Below, one piece after another: positions 1 to 6,124 of a stretch of DNA of 24,682 nucleotides. Under the pieces are notes generated by a model. The model saw only the letters and a program-made list of their open reading frames with translations. It was not told where the DNA came from and did no database searches. The stretch lies in assembly GCA_016793585.1 (NCBI GenBank), contig JAEUJR010000121.1, positions 1 to 24,682 on the forward strand, written 5' to 3'. The position numbers and the translations under genes were made by a program. This DNA comes from Archangium sp. Its GTDB lineage: Bacteria > Myxococcota > Myxococcia > Myxococcales > Myxococcaceae. Each line of letters opens with the position of its first letter. Positions within the stretch are counted from its first letter, which is position 1.

Positions 1-332
1 CAGCCGTCGCAGTTCCGCCAGCCGTCGCAGCTCCACCAGCCGTCGCCGAGCCACCTGCCGTCGCGGTGCCGCCAGCCGTCGCGGAGCCGCCAGCCGTCGC
101 AGCACCGCCAGCCGTTGCGGAGCCACCAGCCGTTGCGGAGCCACCAGCCGTCGCCGAGCCACCCGCTGTCGCAGAGCCTCCCGCCGTCGCCGAGCCGCCC
201 GCTGTCGCCGAGCCTCCCGCCGTCGCCGAGCCTCCCGCCGTCGCCGAGCCTCCCGCCGTCGCAGCACCACCAGCCGTCGCGGACCCACCGGCCGTCGCAG
301 CACCACCAGCCGTCGCAGCCCCACCGGCCGTC
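1..332 (-). repeat. 18-bp tandem repeat encoding GGSATA hexapeptides
   Basis: About 18 imperfect copies of an 18-base unit lie head to tail and continue beyond the left edge. Read on the minus strand each copy gives Gly-Gly-(Ser/Ala/Thr)-Ala-Thr-Ala. Differences are mostly at third codon positions, which suggests selection on the protein and some age. Because the unit is a multiple of three, copy-number change would alter stalk length without shifting the frame. Confidence 0.9.
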
Positions 333-652
333 ATTTCCCCACCCGCTGCGCCACCGCCGATCGCAGCGCCGCCAGCCGTGGCCGAGCCGCCCGCGTCACC
401 GCCGCCCGCGCCACCGCCCGTGCTCCGCGATGGCGAGCAGTTTCCAAGCGAGCAGACGAACCCACCCGAGCACACGGTGCACAGGCCTCCCGTGCGGCCG
501 CACGCCGCTTCGGTGAGCCCGGCCTGACAGACATCGTTCGAGTCACAGCAGCCGGTGCAGTTGCTCGGGCCACATGCGGTGGCCGTGATGGGTGGGCTGC
601 ACGAGACGAGGAGACCGAACGCGACGGACGCGACGAGGACGAGACGATTCAC
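1..652 (-). CDS. Gly-rich repeat lipoprotein with Cys-rich N-terminal module (3' end outside window)
   Basis: The open frame starts at a GTG (650-652) and stays open to the left edge, giving about 217 residues. An AGGAG sits six bases upstream, which fixes the start. The N-terminus is a lipoprotein signal with lipobox LVSC (Cys near residue 18), so the mature protein should be lipid-anchored in the envelope. A compact module follows with spaced cysteines (GPSNCTGCC, later CGRTGGLC, CTVCSG, CSLGNC), a type I recognise from myxobacterial surface proteins. From about residue 105 onward the chain is a monotonous GGSATA hexapeptide repeat, likely a flexible stalk to a domain lying beyond the window. 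It is divergent from the gene at 790. The catalytic or binding domain, if any, is not visible, so no function is assigned. Confidence 0.85.
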   Translation of the reverse strand, partial: MNRLVLVASVAFGLLVSCSPPITATACGPSNCTGCCDSNDVCQAGLTEAACGRTGGLCTVCSGGFVCSLGNCSPSRSTGGGAGGGDAGGSATAGGAAIGGGAAGGEMTAGGAATAGGAATAGGSATAGGAATAGGSATAGGSATAGGSATAGGSATAGGSATAGGSATAGGSATAGGSATAGGAATAGGSATAGGTATAGGSATAGGAATAGGTATA

Positions 653-789
653 GAGGGACTCCTGGGTGCGGGGGAAACCCCAGCAGGGCAGGCCACAGTG
701 TCGCTGACCTGCGGCCAGACCGTCAGGCGAAAATCAGTTCACCGAGCCACGATGGAGTCGGTCGACACCCTTCGGCTACGGTGCCGCGC
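653..789. promoter_or_regulatory. Divergent intergenic spacer between two lipoprotein genes
   Basis: This 137-base spacer must hold promoters for both flanking lipoprotein genes, because they point away from each other. Apart from the AGGAG ribosome site of the minus-strand gene, I see no convincing -35/-10 pair. A small GGGG-AAA-CCCC hairpin lies at 671-681 in the leader of the minus-strand gene and is too short to assign a role. Confidence 0.35.
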
Positions 790-1614
790 ATGTCTCTGCG
801 CGTGACGTGGCTCGGTGTGCTGCTGGTGGGCTGCGGCACCACGATGATGACGACGCCGATGTGCAAAGACCTGGGCTCCACCTGCTCCTCGACCGGCGAC
901 TGCTGCAAAGGCGAATGCCGCGGCGGTTTGTGCCTCGCCGTGTGTCGGCCGCTCGTCGAGGGCTGCGAGTCGTCGAACGAGTGCTGCAGCGGCCTGTGTC
1001 GAGACGGAGCTTGTACGTGTGCAGCGGGAGGAGAGCCGTGCCTCAACCCATCACTGTGCTGCTCTGGCAGCTGTGTGAACGGCCAGTGTGAAGCGCTGGG
1101 AGCCACCTGCTCGATGCCGGGCGGCGGCTGCGTGTCGGGCGGAGACTGCTGCACGGGAAGCACGTGCGCGGGTGGCGTGTGTCGCGCCTCGACCTGTCAG
1201 CAGGGCGGCGGGGCGTGCAACGGCACGAAAGACTGCTGCACTGGCGCGTGCGTGTCGGGGCTCTGCCGCCCCGAGGCGTGCATGGCGTCGGGCGCGACCT
1301 GCACGATGGACTTCGAGTGCTGCGCAGGGTTCTGCGGCGCGACGGGAACCTGCCGCGCCCAGTGCCGCATGATGACCGAGCCCTGCGCGCAGCCGACCGA
1401 GTGTTGTACCGGTTTGACGTGTCTGATGGGCACCTGCCGTGCCCCGAACATGTGTCTGCAGACGAACGCCATCTGTACCAGTCAGACGCAGTGCTGCTCG
1501 GGGCGCTGCACCAACGGCCGCTGTGGCGCGATGGGCTGCGGCATGACGAACGCGCCGTGCTTGATGACGTCGAACTGCTGCTCGTTTCAATGCGTCAACG
1601 GCAAGTGCCTGTGA
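790..1614 (+). CDS. Cysteine-rich lipoprotein with nine CC-type repeats
   Basis: The product is 274 residues from the ATG at 790; an in-frame GTG nine bases upstream is an alternative start, and no clear ribosome site decides between them. The N-terminus has a hydrophobic stretch ending in lipobox LVGC (Cys at about residue 14), so it should be a lipid-anchored envelope protein. The rest is nine tandem modules of roughly C-x5-CC-x3-C-x4-C (for example CSSTGDCCKGEC and CTSQTQCCSGRC). This spacing resembles small disulfide-knotted domains such as knottins or the Dickkopf/colipase type, but the fold is my inference. There is no enzyme motif, so binding, adhesion or a structural role is more likely than catalysis. 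It is transcribed alone, divergent from the Gly-rich lipoprotein. Confidence 0.85.
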   Translation: MSLRVTWLGVLLVGCGTTMMTTPMCKDLGSTCSSTGDCCKGECRGGLCLAVCRPLVEGCESSNECCSGLCRDGACTCAAGGEPCLNPSLCCSGSCVNGQCEALGATCSMPGGGCVSGGDCCTGSTCAGGVCRASTCQQGGGACNGTKDCCTGACVSGLCRPEACMASGATCTMDFECCAGFCGATGTCRAQCRMMTEPCAQPTECCTGLTCLMGTCRAPNMCLQTNAICTSQTQCCSGRCTNGRCGAMGCGMTNAPCLMTSNCCSFQCVNGKCL

Positions 1615-2056
1615 CGTTCAGGGGCAGACGGGCGTATTCCACGAGCCGGTGAGGGCCGCTCGAGCGCGTCGCGGTCTTCCTCACGGTCCTCTCCCACGCG
1701 AACCCGGCCACCTGTCACACCTCGCCGAACTCCCGTCAGCGTGCTCGCCCTGCGGGTGACGAACACCGACGGCAGCCTGGTGACGCCCGGCGGGTGGCCG
1801 ACGGCGTGAACACGACCTTCTGAGTTCGGGCCAGGGCTCCGACGGTGGCGAAGGGCTCCCGGCCACCATCACGCGCCACGACGCCGCGCCTGCGTCCGAC
1901 GTCGACATCGGGCTGCAGGCACTGCAGACGACACGCAGAACGAGGAGCGTGGTTCGCGTGCTCTGACCTGACACGCCGGCGACCGTTGACCCGCGTGATT
2001 CGACCGCTCGTCCCGTGGGGCCGCACGACCGCGCCGCTCGCCGCGACACTGCAGAC
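1615..2056. other. Long gene-free stretch, possibly decayed coding DNA
   Basis: This 442-base region has no frame with a credible start, signal or family. One plus-strand frame near 1735-1800 reads RVTNTDGSLVTPGGW before a stop, which looks like the end of an IPT/TIG-type beta domain. The downstream sequence keeps coding-like composition but is broken by stops in all frames. I regard a decayed gene as possible but unproven. The region must also contain the promoter for the gene at 2057; I could not pick it out. Confidence 0.3.
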
Positions 2057-3217
2057 ATGCGCTTTCTGAAACAGACGCTCTTCTTCCTCGTCGCGGGCGC
2101 GGTGTGGCTGCCCTGCCTTCACTTCGTCTTTCGCGCCCCCGACCGCGCCGTGCTCGCCGGCCAGCTCGCTTCGCGCCAACGCACGCTCGCCCTCGCCGAC
2201 GCCACGCCCGAGCGCGCGCTGCTGCGCCGCATGAACCCCGAGTGGGACCTGATGAGTCGCACCTTCGGCGTGCTCGCCTTCACGAACCTCGCGCTCTCGC
2301 AGCCCGGCCACCGCGCCGAGCACCTCGAGGCCGCCGACGCGCTCATCTCGCAGACGCTGCGTGACGAGACGAACGGGCACCTCTTCTTTCTCTTGCCCTA
2401 CGGCCGCAGAGAGCCGTTTCACGACGAGGCGCAGCGCAGCCTCTTCGTCGACGGCGAGGTGGCGCTGATGCTGGCAGCCCGTCAGCTCGTCGAGCCGCGG
2501 GCCGACTTCGGCGAGCCGCTGCGGCTCCGCGTGAACGAGGTGACGCGCCAGCTCGAGACGGCGCCGCTGCACCTCGCCGAGAGCTACCCCGACGAAGGGT
2601 GGACGTTCTGCAACACCATTGCGGTGGCCTCGCTCCGGCTGTCTGACAGGGTCGACGGCCGCAGCCACGACGACCTCGTCGCGCGGTGGCTCACCTCGGC
2701 GAAGCAGCACCTCGTCGAGCCGAAGACGGGCCTGCTGCGCTCGAGCTTTCGTCATGGCGGCGCACCGCTCGATGGCCCCGAGGGCTCCACGTTGTGGCTG
2801 GCCGCGCACATGCTGCAGGTCGTCGACGCCGACTTCGCCGAGACGCAGTACCGCACCGCGCGACGCGAGCTGGGCCACCTCGCGCTGGGGTTCGGCTGGG
2901 CCGCGGAGTGGCCGAAGGTGCTGCGCAACGTCGACGACGTCGACTCGGGGCCGACGATTCCACTCGTCGAGGCGAACGCCGGCTCCAGTGGCCTCGCGCT
3001 CGTCGGCGCCGCGGCCTTCGACGACGACGAGTTCCTCGACGGCCTCGTCACCAGCCTCGGCTTCGCCGCGTTCCCCGTGAACGACGCGACGGGGCTTCGG
3101 TACGCCGCGGGCAACCAGCTCGCCGACGCGGTGCTGCTGTACTCGCTCGTCGAGGGCCCGCTGTGGGCCCGCGCCCGGGCATCGACGCCCACCCGGCTCA
3201 CCGAGGTGACCCGATGA
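2057..3217 (+). CDS. Membrane-anchored helical-barrel protein, resembling linalool dehydratase/isomerase-domain proteins
   Basis: The product is 386 residues from the ATG at 2057, chosen because a hydrophobic anchor (residues about 6-25) starts immediately; an upstream GTG at 2015 would add a polar tail with no ribosome site. The remainder is Ala/Leu/Arg-rich helical sequence with recurring aromatic and acidic motifs: YPDEGWTFCNT around residue 180, a DPKTG-like EPKTGLL followed by SSF, and DSGPTIPL-EANAGSSG around residue 310. This order resembles the alpha/alpha-barrel family that includes linalool dehydratase/isomerase domain proteins. That assignment is from memory of motif order, and the substrate is unknown. 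Its stop codon overlaps the start of the next gene (ATGA), implying translational coupling with the small membrane protein. Confidence 0.7.
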   Translation: MRFLKQTLFFLVAGAVWLPCLHFVFRAPDRAVLAGQLASRQRTLALADATPERALLRRMNPEWDLMSRTFGVLAFTNLALSQPGHRAEHLEAADALISQTLRDETNGHLFFLLPYGRREPFHDEAQRSLFVDGEVALMLAARQLVEPRADFGEPLRLRVNEVTRQLETAPLHLAESYPDEGWTFCNTIAVASLRLSDRVDGRSHDDLVARWLTSAKQHLVEPKTGLLRSSFRHGGAPLDGPEGSTLWLAAHMLQVVDADFAETQYRTARRELGHLALGFGWAAEWPKVLRNVDDVDSGPTIPLVEANAGSSGLALVGAAAFDDDEFLDGLVTSLGFAAFPVNDATGLRYAAGNQLADAVLLYSLVEGPLWARARASTPTRLTEVTR

Positions 3218-3444
3218 TTCGCACCGCCGTCGTCACGTCTGCGTTCCTGCTGTTCCTCGAGCTGCTCGGCGCGAGGGAGCACGTGAGCGTGCTCTCGGGC
3301 ACCATCACCGGTGGAAAGCCGGCGCTCTTCCTCGGGCTGCTCTACGCGCTCACCTTCTTCACCGTCGTCTTCGTGGTGCCGCCACTGCTGCTGGCGGGAG
3401 TCGCCTCGAAGCTGTCGGCGAAGCTCAGCGCGAGAGCCGGGTGA
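3214..3444 (+). CDS. Small two-helix membrane protein
   Basis: The product is 76 residues and starts in an ATGA overlap with the preceding barrel protein, so it is probably translated by coupling. Two hydrophobic segments are visible (residues about 4-20 and 38-64), separated by a short Gly/Thr-containing loop, with a basic C-terminus. I do not recognise the family. The position suggests it works with, or helps anchor, the barrel protein. Its last 20 bases overlap the 3' end of the convergent cyclic-nucleotide-binding gene. Confidence 0.75.
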   Translation: MIRTAVVTSAFLLFLELLGAREHVSVLSGTITGGKPALFLGLLYALTFFTVVFVVPPLLLAGVASKLSAKLSARAG

Positions 3445-3841
3445 CGACTTCGTGGGCGAGGTTCGCCACCATCACCGCGGGCATCTGCCGCGTGTCGAGC
3501 GCCTGCTTGAACTCCGCGCGGCCGATGCGCAGCACCGTCAGCGGGCTGTTGGCCGTCACCGTCGCCGAGCGCTTCCGCGCGTGCGCGAAGAGGCCCATCT
3601 CGCCGACGCTCGCGCCGGGGCCAATCTCTGCCACGCTCTTGCCCTCGCGGCTCACCTGCACCTGCCCCTCGAGCACGACGAACAACGAGTCGGCGGTGTC
3701 GCCTTCGCGGTACAGCGTGCCGCCTTCGGGAATCTCCTTCTCTTCGAAGAGGCCGTACAGGCGGGCGACCTCGTCTTCGGTGAGGCCTTCACAGAGGGGC
3801 GACCGCGAGAAGAACACGAGCAGTGGTGAGGTGACGCTCAT
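3425..3841 (-). CDS. Single-domain cyclic-nucleotide-binding protein
   Basis: The product is 138 residues from the ATG at 3841; longer in-frame starts lack support and would run into the response regulator spacer. It is one CNB domain: LYREGDTADSLFVVLEGQV at about 44-61, then the phosphate-binding cassette GEMGLFAHARKRSATV at about 80-95, with the usual Glu (E81) and Arg (R91). There is no helix-turn-helix or other output domain, so it is not a CRP-type transcription factor by itself; it may sense cAMP or cGMP and act on a partner, or have lost ligand binding. It is the last of seven closely spaced minus-strand genes, 76 bases after the response regulator. Confidence 0.85.
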   Translation of the reverse strand: MSVTSPLLVFFSRSPLCEGLTEDEVARLYGLFEEKEIPEGGTLYREGDTADSLFVVLEGQVQVSREGKSVAEIGPGASVGEMGLFAHARKRSATVTANSPLTVLRIGRAEFKQALDTRQMPAVMVANLAHEVVTRLSR

Positions 3842-3917
3842 GATCGAATGCCTAACGGCGGCCTCACGGCGTTCGCATGCCCGGCGTGCGCCAGAGAATT
3901 GACGCTGGTGACGCGCA

Positions 3918-4583
3918 TCAAGCGCGGGCGAGGCGAAACCCCACACCGCGCACCGTCTTGAGCTCGAACCCGTCGCCTTTGAGCTTCTTCTTCAGCGACG
4001 ACACGAAGTTGTCGACGGTGTGCACGTCGACCACCACGTCGCCCCACACCCGATCGAGCAGCTCGTCGCGTGAGACGACGCGGCCGTCGGCGGCGAGCAG
4101 ACACACGAGCAGGTCGAACTCCTTGCGGGTGAGCGAGACCTCTCCGTCGGGGCCCGAGACGACGCGGGTGGCCTCGTCGATGGTGTACGGCCCGAGACGA
4201 TGGGCCGAGCTGGTGGCTGGCGCGCGGCGGGCGAGCGCGGCGATGCGGGCGAGCAGCTCTTTGAGGCGGTACGGCTTGCCCACGTAGTCGTCGGCGCCGA
4301 CGTCGAACCCCTTCACCACGTCGTCTTCGAGCGTGCGCGCGGTGAGCATCAACACCCGCGTGGCCGCGCCCGACCGTTTGAGCTCACGGCACAGGGTGGA
4401 GCCGTCTCCGTCGGGCAACATGAGGTCGAGCACCAGCACGTCGGCGGGCTCGAGCTTCGAGGCCGCGCGGGCGTCGGCGAGGGTGGCGGCGGTGCGCACG
4501 GCGTAGCCTTCGTCGACGAGCGTCTCGGCGAGCGCCTCACGAAGGTTGCGGTCATCTTCGACGAGCAGCACACGCGCGTTCAC
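3918..4583 (-). CDS. OmpR/PhoB-family response regulator
   Basis: The product is 221 residues. The start is a GTG (4581-4583) that places the receiver domain directly at the N-terminus. Receiver domain residues are complete: acidic pair D10-D11, phospho-acceptor D53 in LVLDLMLPDGDG, T81, Y100 and K103 in DDYVGKPY. A winged-helix DNA-binding domain follows (about 128-220), with VSLTRKEFDLLVCLL, RDELLDRVWGD and the ending KTVRGVGFRL typical of the family. No histidine kinase is adjacent; the upstream neighbour, 26 bases away, is a PTS IID gene. The partner kinase is therefore unknown; an orphan kinase lies at the other end of the window but nothing links them. Confidence 0.93.
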   Translation of the reverse strand: MNARVLLVEDDRNLREALAETLVDEGYAVRTAATLADARAASKLEPADVLVLDLMLPDGDGSTLCRELKRSGAATRVLMLTARTLEDDVVKGFDVGADDYVGKPYRLKELLARIAALARRAPATSSAHRLGPYTIDEATRVVSGPDGEVSLTRKEFDLLVCLLAADGRVVSRDELLDRVWGDVVVDVHTVDNFVSSLKKKLKGDGFELKTVRGVGFRLARA

Positions 4584-4609
4584 GGAAGCGCGGAGTATGG
4601 CGGCGAACG

Positions 4610-5368
4610 TCACACCACGTCGAGCATCGAGAGCGTGAGGCCGACGGCCGCGGCGACGTAGAGCAAGAGGTACGGGCTCACCTTCTTCGAGAGCACGAAG
4701 ACGGTCACCACGCCGAAGAGCAACGAGCCGACGTCGAGCGCGGGCTCGACCCACCCCTTCGCGTGCACGCCGAACTTCACCGCGACCCACGAGGCGACGC
4801 CGCCCGCGACGCCTGCCGCGAGCACCCGCAGCCGCGCGCTCCACAGCGGCGCGCGCCACACCTTCACGCGCGCGATCAACCCATCACCGAGCGAGAGCCC
4901 GAGCAGGAACAGGCGGCGCCGCACGGTGAGGTGCACGAGGTTGTACGCGGCCACGTAGAAGGCGACGGCCCACAGGCCCAGCACGGGCACGAGCGCGACC
5001 GAGACGGCGCCGACGGCCGGCCTGAGCGACAACCAGAAGAAGCCGTCTCCCAGGGCAGCGAGCGGGCCCATCAGCGACGACTTGAAGCGCTCCACGGTGT
5101 CGGGCGTCGCTTCACCGCGCGCCACCTTCAGCTCGTGAAACAGAATACCCCCGACGATGGCTGCGGCTACGTACGGGTGCGTGTTGAAGGGCGCGAGGTG
5201 GCGCTTGAAGGCGGCCTGGCGCCGCTCGGCGTCGGGGTACAGCACCACGAGCGCAGGCGAGAGCGCATAGACGAGGCCGAGCGACTGCATGCCCTCGGTC
5301 GAGAAGCCCGCCTGCAGGAAGAAGCTGCGCCAGAAACAGCGCCAGATGGTGAGCTTCGAGAGCGTCAC
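4610..5368 (-). CDS. PTS mannose/fructose/sorbose-family IID component
   Basis: The product is 252 residues from a GTG overlapping the IIC stop by four bases (GTGA). IID is a membrane component of mannose-family phosphotransferase sugar transporters and partners with IIC to form the translocation unit. Family features visible are an N-terminal RSFFLQAGFSTEGMQSLGLVYALSPAL-like block (about 12-38), FKRHLAPFNTHPYVAAAIVGG (about 54-74), SSLMGPLAALGDGFFW (about 95-110), and hydrophobic segments toward the C-terminus. Length is close to that expected for a IID protein. No IIA, IIB, HPr or enzyme I gene is present nearby, which is unusual, so the phosphoryl donor must be encoded elsewhere or the pair may serve a non-transport purpose. 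Confidence 0.88.
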   Translation of the reverse strand: MTLSKLTIWRCFWRSFFLQAGFSTEGMQSLGLVYALSPALVVLYPDAERRQAAFKRHLAPFNTHPYVAAAIVGGILFHELKVARGEATPDTVERFKSSLMGPLAALGDGFFWLSLRPAVGAVSVALVPVLGLWAVAFYVAAYNLVHLTVRRRLFLLGLSLGDGLIARVKVWRAPLWSARLRVLAAGVAGGVASWVAVKFGVHAKGWVEPALDVGSLLFGVVTVFVLSKKVSPYLLLYVAAAVGLTLSMLDVV

Positions 5369-6075
5369 GCCCACGTGCGCACTCCGAGCGCGCCCAACAG
5401 CAGCAGCGCGACGAGCAGGGCGACGACGGCGGCGACGCGCAGCCTGCCCTGCCCCTGGCTCGCGTTCACCGCGGTGGCGGCGGCGACGGTGCCCAGCAGC
5501 GGGTAGGCCCCGGCCAGACCACGCAGCAGCGAGGGCGGCGCCGTGTGCAACAGCGCCGTGAGCGGTGGGCCCAGCAGCGTGACGAGGCCGGTGACCAGCC
5601 CGTAGAAGACGAAGTGCGGCCACATGGCGCGCAGGTTCTGCCGCAGGGCGCGCTCGACCTGGCCGTGGTCGGCGGCGTCGACGAGGCGGGCGAAGTAGCG
5701 GCGGGCGCGCGCGTCGAGGCGGGTCTCGACGAGGCGGCCCATGATGCCGAGCGGAGCGCAGAGAAGAATGCACAGCGCCCAGTGCGTCGCGGTGGAGTCG
5801 GCGCCGGTGGCGTCGCCCATGGTGGCGGCGAGCGCGGCCCCCGCGACGGCCGGAGACATCTCGTGGTCGGCGTGCGCACCACCCAGCGAGGCGCCTCCGA
5901 GGTAGAGCAGCTCGAAGACGAGGCCCACCATGAGGCCGGCGGTCGCGTCACCCAGAAGCGCTCCGACTCCGACGGCTGCGGGGAGCGGCCGACTCAACGC
6001 CGCTTGAAGGAAGGCGCGCCGCTCGAGCGCGAGCAGCCCGCCCCAGAGACCTGCGATGAGCGCTCCCGAGACCAC
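5365..6075 (-). CDS. PTS mannose/fructose/sorbose-family IIC component
   Basis: The product is 236 residues from a GTG at 6075; an AGGA lies about nine bases upstream, and no other in-frame start exists before the preceding stop. It is a multi-spanning membrane protein with the IIC pattern: LIAGLWGGLLALERRAFLQ at the N-terminus, LSRPLPAA, then LLGDATAGLMVGLVFELLYLGG (about 40-61) and the loop HADHEMSPAVAGAALAATMG (about 68-87). It would form the sugar channel with IID, which starts in a GTGA overlap with this stop codon. The upstream gene, 49 bases away, is a surface lipoprotein rather than the IIA/IIB genes normally found beside this family. Confidence 0.87.
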   Translation of the reverse strand: MVSGALIAGLWGGLLALERRAFLQAALSRPLPAAVGVGALLGDATAGLMVGLVFELLYLGGASLGGAHADHEMSPAVAGAALAATMGDATGADSTATHWALCILLCAPLGIMGRLVETRLDARARRYFARLVDAADHGQVERALRQNLRAMWPHFVFYGLVTGLVTLLGPPLTALLHTAPPSLLRGLAGAYPLLGTVAAATAVNASQGQGRLRVAAVVALLVALLLLGALGVRTWA

Positions 6076-6124
6076 GGGCGCATCCTGCTCGTCGTCAGGT
6101 GGCTCGTCGAGAACTGGAGAACCC

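Noticed and set aside
1..332. CRISPR array
   Set aside because: The repeats are contiguous 18-base coding units without unique spacers and lie inside an open reading frame.
66..527. Plus-strand Pro/Ala-rich frame (PPAVAE repeats)
   Set aside because: It is the complement of the minus-strand Gly-rich lipoprotein, which has a ribosome site, signal peptide and ordered Cys module; the plus frame has none of these.
671..681. GGGG-AAA-CCCC hairpin as a riboswitch or attenuator
   Set aside because: The stem is only four base pairs and has no associated conserved structure.
592..789. Longer N-terminus of the nine-repeat lipoprotein from 592
   Set aside because: The extra residues are Arg-rich and would bury the lipoprotein signal, so the start at 790 is preferred.
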